From: Dermacentor variabilis
Lineage: Eukaryota; Arthropoda; Arachnida; Ixodida; Ixodidae
Assembly: GCF_050947875.1 (NCBI RefSeq)
Contig: NC_134568.1
Span: 202,675,229-202,739,228, forward strand
DNA length: 64,000 nt
Direction: 5' to 3'
Position numbers and translations under genes: made by a program. Below the pieces are notes generated by a model. It saw nothing but the letters and a program-made list of their open reading frames with translations, made no database searches and had not been told where the DNA came from. Positions 58,866 to 64,000 of this stretch are shown in pieces. The stretch's first letter is position 1; every line of letters begins with the position of its first letter.

Positions 58866-61070
58866 ATACCGAATTCGTTTACTTGCAGTCAATGTTTATG
58901 CGTGTTCTGTTTGTCTTCCCTTTACTACCTTTACAAGCCTCCCCTAAATATTACTCATAGGACTCGAAGCTTGGTTAATTGGTTGATGATTCTACGAGTA
59001 AGACCAGTAGACAAAGAAGGCACGACTTAAGTAGACTAGGAGAATGCTTGATTATGAAATAGAGTTTAATCTAAAAAAGTGTTGGTGAGCATGAGGCAAG
59101 CTTAATTTTCTTTGGAATTATGCTTTTCCGTGTCCTTCCGTATACTGTGTGGTTCCCTTGTCTTTCCATTCTGTGACAGTGTAGGGCTGTGAGGACCGAT
59201 AACCAATTATTACGCATTCATGATTATGTTTGTTTGTTTAAATATTAGCGATATTTTATCCTCATTTAATTACCTAGAGCTCTGAAATGTTCCTCTTTTT
59301 CCTAGGTTTAATTCATTTTTAGTTGAACATTTTTGTTGTTCGCAGCTTCTTTTTTTCTTATTTTACTTCCTTTTTGTTGCATTGTTTCATTTATATTAAA
59401 GTGACAGCTATCGTCAGCCACTTCGGCCACCTTGCGTGGTTGAACGGTTGCCTCACGCAACGTGTGTTATTAATCCGCTTGATAAAATTGAGACACGAAC
59501 TACGAGAAGAAGAGTAATGAGGGGGGGAGAGAAAGAGCAGGCCAAGAAGAGAGGATCGTAAGGGGTGAGGAGGGCGCTCGAGACGTGCTAGAGTTACTGC
59601 ACAGTAACTTTAATACACAGTAACCCTAATATACAGCGACTCCAATTCACGCCGTGGGCACCGCCATCGTCATTCTCGTGCTGTCCCGCTTACAGCGCAT
59701 GCGCGGCTTGCGCGCGGTTGGTTAGATAGCCTCCAGAGCGGCGGAGCACGCTTGGCTAAAGAACAACGAAACGAGGGGACGCACCGTCAGCGCTATGCTC
59801 AGTCGCCTCGGTGGTGGAGTCAGGGCAGTGGGTGCCTTCTGCTGCTCACATGAACGATGCACACGCGCGCGCTGTAAGCACACTATAGCATTCCTGCTGA
59901 GCTGCTACTTGTATGATCCGGTCTCAGCAGTAAACGTCAAGCTAACGTTATCTTATATGTTACTTATAATACTCGAGGTCTCCTGGCCTCGGCGACCTCC
60001 CTTCATCTTTACTAGATGCTGTCTCTCTAGTGCGTTGTAGCAGTGCCGCTCTCCCTTCTGCCCAGCAGCAGTCGCCTTGGCTCCTGCATCACGCCAACAT
60101 GTCGCACCTTTGTGTAGTCCGGACAGCGTCCAAGGAGTTCAACCGCAACGTAAACCTGGCTATAGCTGTCAGTGCTTCCCCCATCGGGTGGAGCTGCCAA
60201 TTTTTATTGCGATAGCAATTATATGGACACTCCAGATGCATTTCTGCCGTCGTTGTCGTGATGTTCTGTATAAAGTCAAAGGGGGTGAAAGCGTGCGAGG
60301 GGAGCCGACGATCGTGGCTCAATATCGCCTGTGCAAAAAGGAGAGGTACTGGAGGAAGCACGCCGTCTTTCGTCGAGCGCAAGGCACCCAACGTTGTGAG
60401 GCGACCGGGGGAAGGGAGGGAGGGGAGCGGCGTTCTACTCCGGATGCAACTGCGTATGTGGCGGCTACACGAGGTCGGGCGCCGCCGTATCTTGCGAGCG
60501 ATCTACGTTAATGGCAGAATCTAGGTGCGCCGACCACCCGTAGCTTTGCGCTTACTGTGTTTCCTCGGCGCTCAGTTTGCGCTGAAGCGATAGACAGCAC
60601 GAAGCACGCTGCTTCTTCCGAGCATGCTCATGTCAGCGCTTCGACAGTCAGTGTCCGCGGTCATCGAGTGTGATGTGTTCATGTTTGCTGTGGGCGCTTA
60701 CACCATGGTTGTTAATTTAGTTAGCAAGCGAATCTTTACAAGTTGATACGGCCGGCAAAAGTGCTATCCTTACTTCGTATGGCTGTCTGCTAATTTGCTA
60801 TCGCAATCGATGCTTCGCCTTTCTGGTGAAACTGCGGCTCTTTTATTCAGTCGCCCTTATCATGACTCATTTGCCCATGGCCCATTATGGATGGGTACGT
60901 GCCATCTTTGAGGATCACCATAAGTGGGAGTTTTTTTTTATTCTACATGCTAGTATATTAGCAGAATATAGGAAAGCTGCACTTTAGCGCTACGTGTGGT
61001 AATACTGCACTGGAAACGGTACACAGATGGGGCGTGCCTCCCCCCTCCTCTCTGGAGCATGCACAAGCGC
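58866..61070. other. Intergenic stretch, no gene recognised
   Basis: GC-rich part at about 59640-60660 with overlapping short frames in all registers. No domain seen. Confidence 0.3.
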
Positions 61071-61077
61071 GTGTGTC

Positions 61078-61134
61078 TGTGCACGCACATATATACACAC
61101 ATATGCACACACGCACACGCGCACACACACGCGC
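61078..61134. repeat. (CA)n-rich microsatellite
   Basis: Imperfect ACAC/GCAC repeats. Confidence 0.8.
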
Positions 61135-64000
61135 CCGCGTCTTCCGCTTTGATCGACTTAGTTTGTCAATATATCATTGACTGCTATAGTAAACCGTATA
61201 CCGCTTCAAAAGAAAAGGATTTACAGTTTTCTATTAAACGCAAAGTTTATTTGCCAGTCCGGCACTGTCTTCTTTTTCTTATATAGTTGTATAGAGCTTC
61301 TTCGTGTTTGTTTTTAGCGTTCAATGAAACCAACCTGCTCATTTACCCACTTTTATAACGCTCGTGCGCTGAATGTTTAGCAAGGCGCGCTTGTGCAAGC
61401 TGCACAGAATGGCATGGAGAATGCATGAGCCAGTAGTGGAAGCGCGAAACAATTGAAAGATACAACGGCAGGCGACGATTTCAGTGCGGTAGCAGGAAAT
61501 AATTTATTTATGTACATGTATTGTATATGGCGAGCACTCACAAGAAGCACGGACTGAGCATGGGCGGACAGAAGACGCAGACTTCATGCTCTCTGGGAGC
61601 CACGAGGAACACGCAGCACGTACGAAGTTCACAGGAAGAAGTGGAGTCGCTGGTCGGTCTGGTCGGTCGTTGTCCCTTTGCGACCTGCAGTAGTTGGCCT
61701 GTGAGAGGCGACTCTAGAGAATCACAGAGAACACCGACTGGAACGGGCAGTACCCGTTTAACCAGATGTATAGAGGTTCGATTTATAAAATTCGCAGTAA
61801 GCAACAACGGTTCGTAAGAATTTGCGCCGGACAATTTTTATAGCGAAAGCTATATTGCAGTGCTTCATAAAAATGTTGTAGGTGTCAATGAGTGCCCCAT
61901 AGGCCTCCTTACGATTAAAAAACTTTAAGAGTAGAACACAGCACTGCTCTATCAAACATCCTCTATGGCATGATGGTGCCTACCTTAGTTTTTCGAATTG
62001 TCTCACAGAGGTGAAATGTTCGCGATTTTATTATAGTAACATCATTATTACGTTGAATCTTTGTGTAAGCATGTATGGGAAAACAGGTAAATTCCTAGGA
62101 AAATGGCACGCGAAAAATTAAAACTAATGAAATATTCCGCGCTGTCTTGACAAACTCAATGCTTCCCTGCAGTTACGGATAGCTTCAAGACGGTAAACAA
62201 CATGAAGGAAGCTTCGTCTCCGCCTACTCCCTTTCCGACCACTACAGTCATATAAAGAAAGCCTGCAGCACACAGGGCGTATACTGTTTAAACATAAGCA
62301 CAAGCAATGTTAATGCACAGCGAGTAGTTAGTTCCGTCACGAATCACAGTCGTGTACTAGAATAGAACACGCCGCTGCCTCAGCAGCAGAACGCCATGTA
62401 GTCACCTCGGTCACCTCGCCGAGTGCTTATATAATGTATTCCAATTAAATGTTCTCTTACTGCTGAAATAAAGTCGCAGTCGCGCAATGCACAACAACGC
62501 TGCTAAGGAATACGTCCCTCGTTATGATGCCGCGAAATAACTTACCACCAGCAGCTGCCACGTTCCTAATCCTAATCGTTAAAAATAAAAGAAAAGAAAG
62601 GTGCAGTGAACAAAGTATGTATACAATTGGTCCTGACTCAAGGAAACGAATGCGTCTCTGTACATCAGTGGCATGAATTACGACACGAGTGTCGAGATTT
62701 CTAGCCTAACTCAACCTCTAGACTAGAAGCAATTTGCACGTTTTTCTGCGCATTTACCAGAATGACATAAATATACCATTGACAATGATTTTCAGTGATA
62801 ATGAATCTCAACAATTTTAAATATCTACTAAATATTATCTAGCCGAACGATGAAATATTCTCTAAATTAGACGACGAATTATTTCAGCTTCAGTGTTTCG
62901 CGAAATCGGAACTGTCTCAAAAATGAGCGGCCCCCTACGACGTAGATCTCTCCGCCCCCACAGTTCTTCACCCTGCCTGTTTAGGATGCACCACATTCTA
63001 CTGACCTTAAATAAAATATTTAAGGTTCCCAATAATGGGCATGTGGTCTTACGTAAAACCAATGCTCCACGAATTAATTTTTCATGACACGGTATCATAA
63101 AAGAAGCGCGCATATTATACGGCAGGTTTTATTTCTAGCGTATTGCTTCAAGTATAAACTAAAAAAATGGCCTATCGGCTAAGAACAAAGTGTAATAAAA
63201 TAAAACGTAAAGCAGCCCTGCTGCAATTAAGACCTCTCAGTTCAGGTACTTGAAGCTCGCCAATTTGCGCTACTGAGTTGCTGATGCAAAAATATGAGAA
63301 TCTTTGACAAATATTGAGAGTGCTTGTGGCTCTTGGTAAGCGTTATTTATTGGCTAAACTTCGACTTCTGGTAATGCCGTCAGAACTAACCTCTACAGCA
63401 AGCAAATGGGCACACCTTTGTTCGTCTTGTGACTTATTTGGCCTACCTGATAACGACGGGAACGACGTTTCCTGATAGTGTGCCTTCCTGTTTTAGAACT
63501 GTCGTCGCGTACTAGAATAGTCCAGTGCTCTGCTCGTAACCCGTTCGCGGGCTATTTATCACACAGTGTTTGCATGCGATTCGTTATCATACTGCGGCAC
63601 GGACGCTGCAAAGGAACTAATGGTGAGTATAACGAAAGTGGTTGGTTGCCGCAGTTATCCTCAGCAGCCCCCGGAAAGTGAACTGGACCACGCGAGACAA
63701 ACGTACTGCCCACAAGGAAGCTACTTACGTCAAGAGGGCGCGTCTTAGACCGACCATTGGTCACTCATCGAAGTACGCCCAGAGTTGGAATTAATGGGCT
63801 CGGCGTCAAAGGCACGGTCTCGGTGCCTGAAGATAATATCTTGAACAATGGTATAACTCGCAGCACGCTCAACATAATCGCGTGTTCACTGTAGATCCTA
63901 TTTAAGAATGACACTGAAGTGTGGAAATGATTGATGGTGAGATTAGAACTCAAAACATACAAATTGGCATCCCTTTCAAGTATATCATGCCTAGTGCCGG
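61135..64000. other. Intergenic stretch, no gene recognised
   Basis: Open frames up to 98 codons on both strands without recognisable domains. Confidence 0.3.

Overview
The window is nuclear DNA of an arthropod, most likely an ixodid (hard) tick. The evidence is two intron-containing chelicerate-type cuticle protein genes, a tRNA-headed SINE that looks like the tick SINE 'Ruka' (recognised from memory, not searched), and dense LINE, SINE and fold-back repeats with microsatellites. I see no prokaryotic gene organisation, no rRNA and no CRISPR array. I found no gene-encoded defence or biosynthetic system; the notable content is two cleanly reconstructable host genes and several datable nested transposon insertions.

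Host genes. Two paralogous cuticle protein genes lie on the minus strand, about 21 kb apart (exons between 9802 and 4163, and between 31076 and 26976). Each has a TATA box and initiator, a first exon with only four codons, a second exon of 30 or 31 codons that completes the signal peptide, and a third exon with the chitin-binding domain and a Gly/Tyr-rich tail. All introns are phase 0. Mature products of 146 and 155 residues are predicted to be secreted and bind chitin in the cuticle. Their introns carry SINE, LINE and fold-back repeats.

Transposon landscape. 13.8-24.1 kb: a fold-back element with GGGGCCCC palindromes, a LINE 3' fragment, two hairpin-forming elements, two RTE-type LINE copies lying tail to tail, an inverted SINE-like pair and a longer decayed RTE copy. 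33.2-40.65 kb: a minus-strand I-type LINE (family 2) split by a nearly intact plus-strand I-type LINE (family 1), bounded by a 9-bp target duplication. 40.95-49.2 kb: an RTE copy split by a hAT-like element with an 8-bp target duplication, which itself holds an older, nearly full-length family 1 LINE. 54.6-56.1 kb: an I-type LINE 3' part with a SINE inserted between 18-bp duplications.

The rest (0-4 kb, 10-13.8 kb, 24.1-26.8 kb, 31.1-33.2 kb, 49.2-54.5 kb and 56.1-64 kb) appears intergenic. It holds microsatellites, homopolymer runs and short open frames that I could not assign to any gene.
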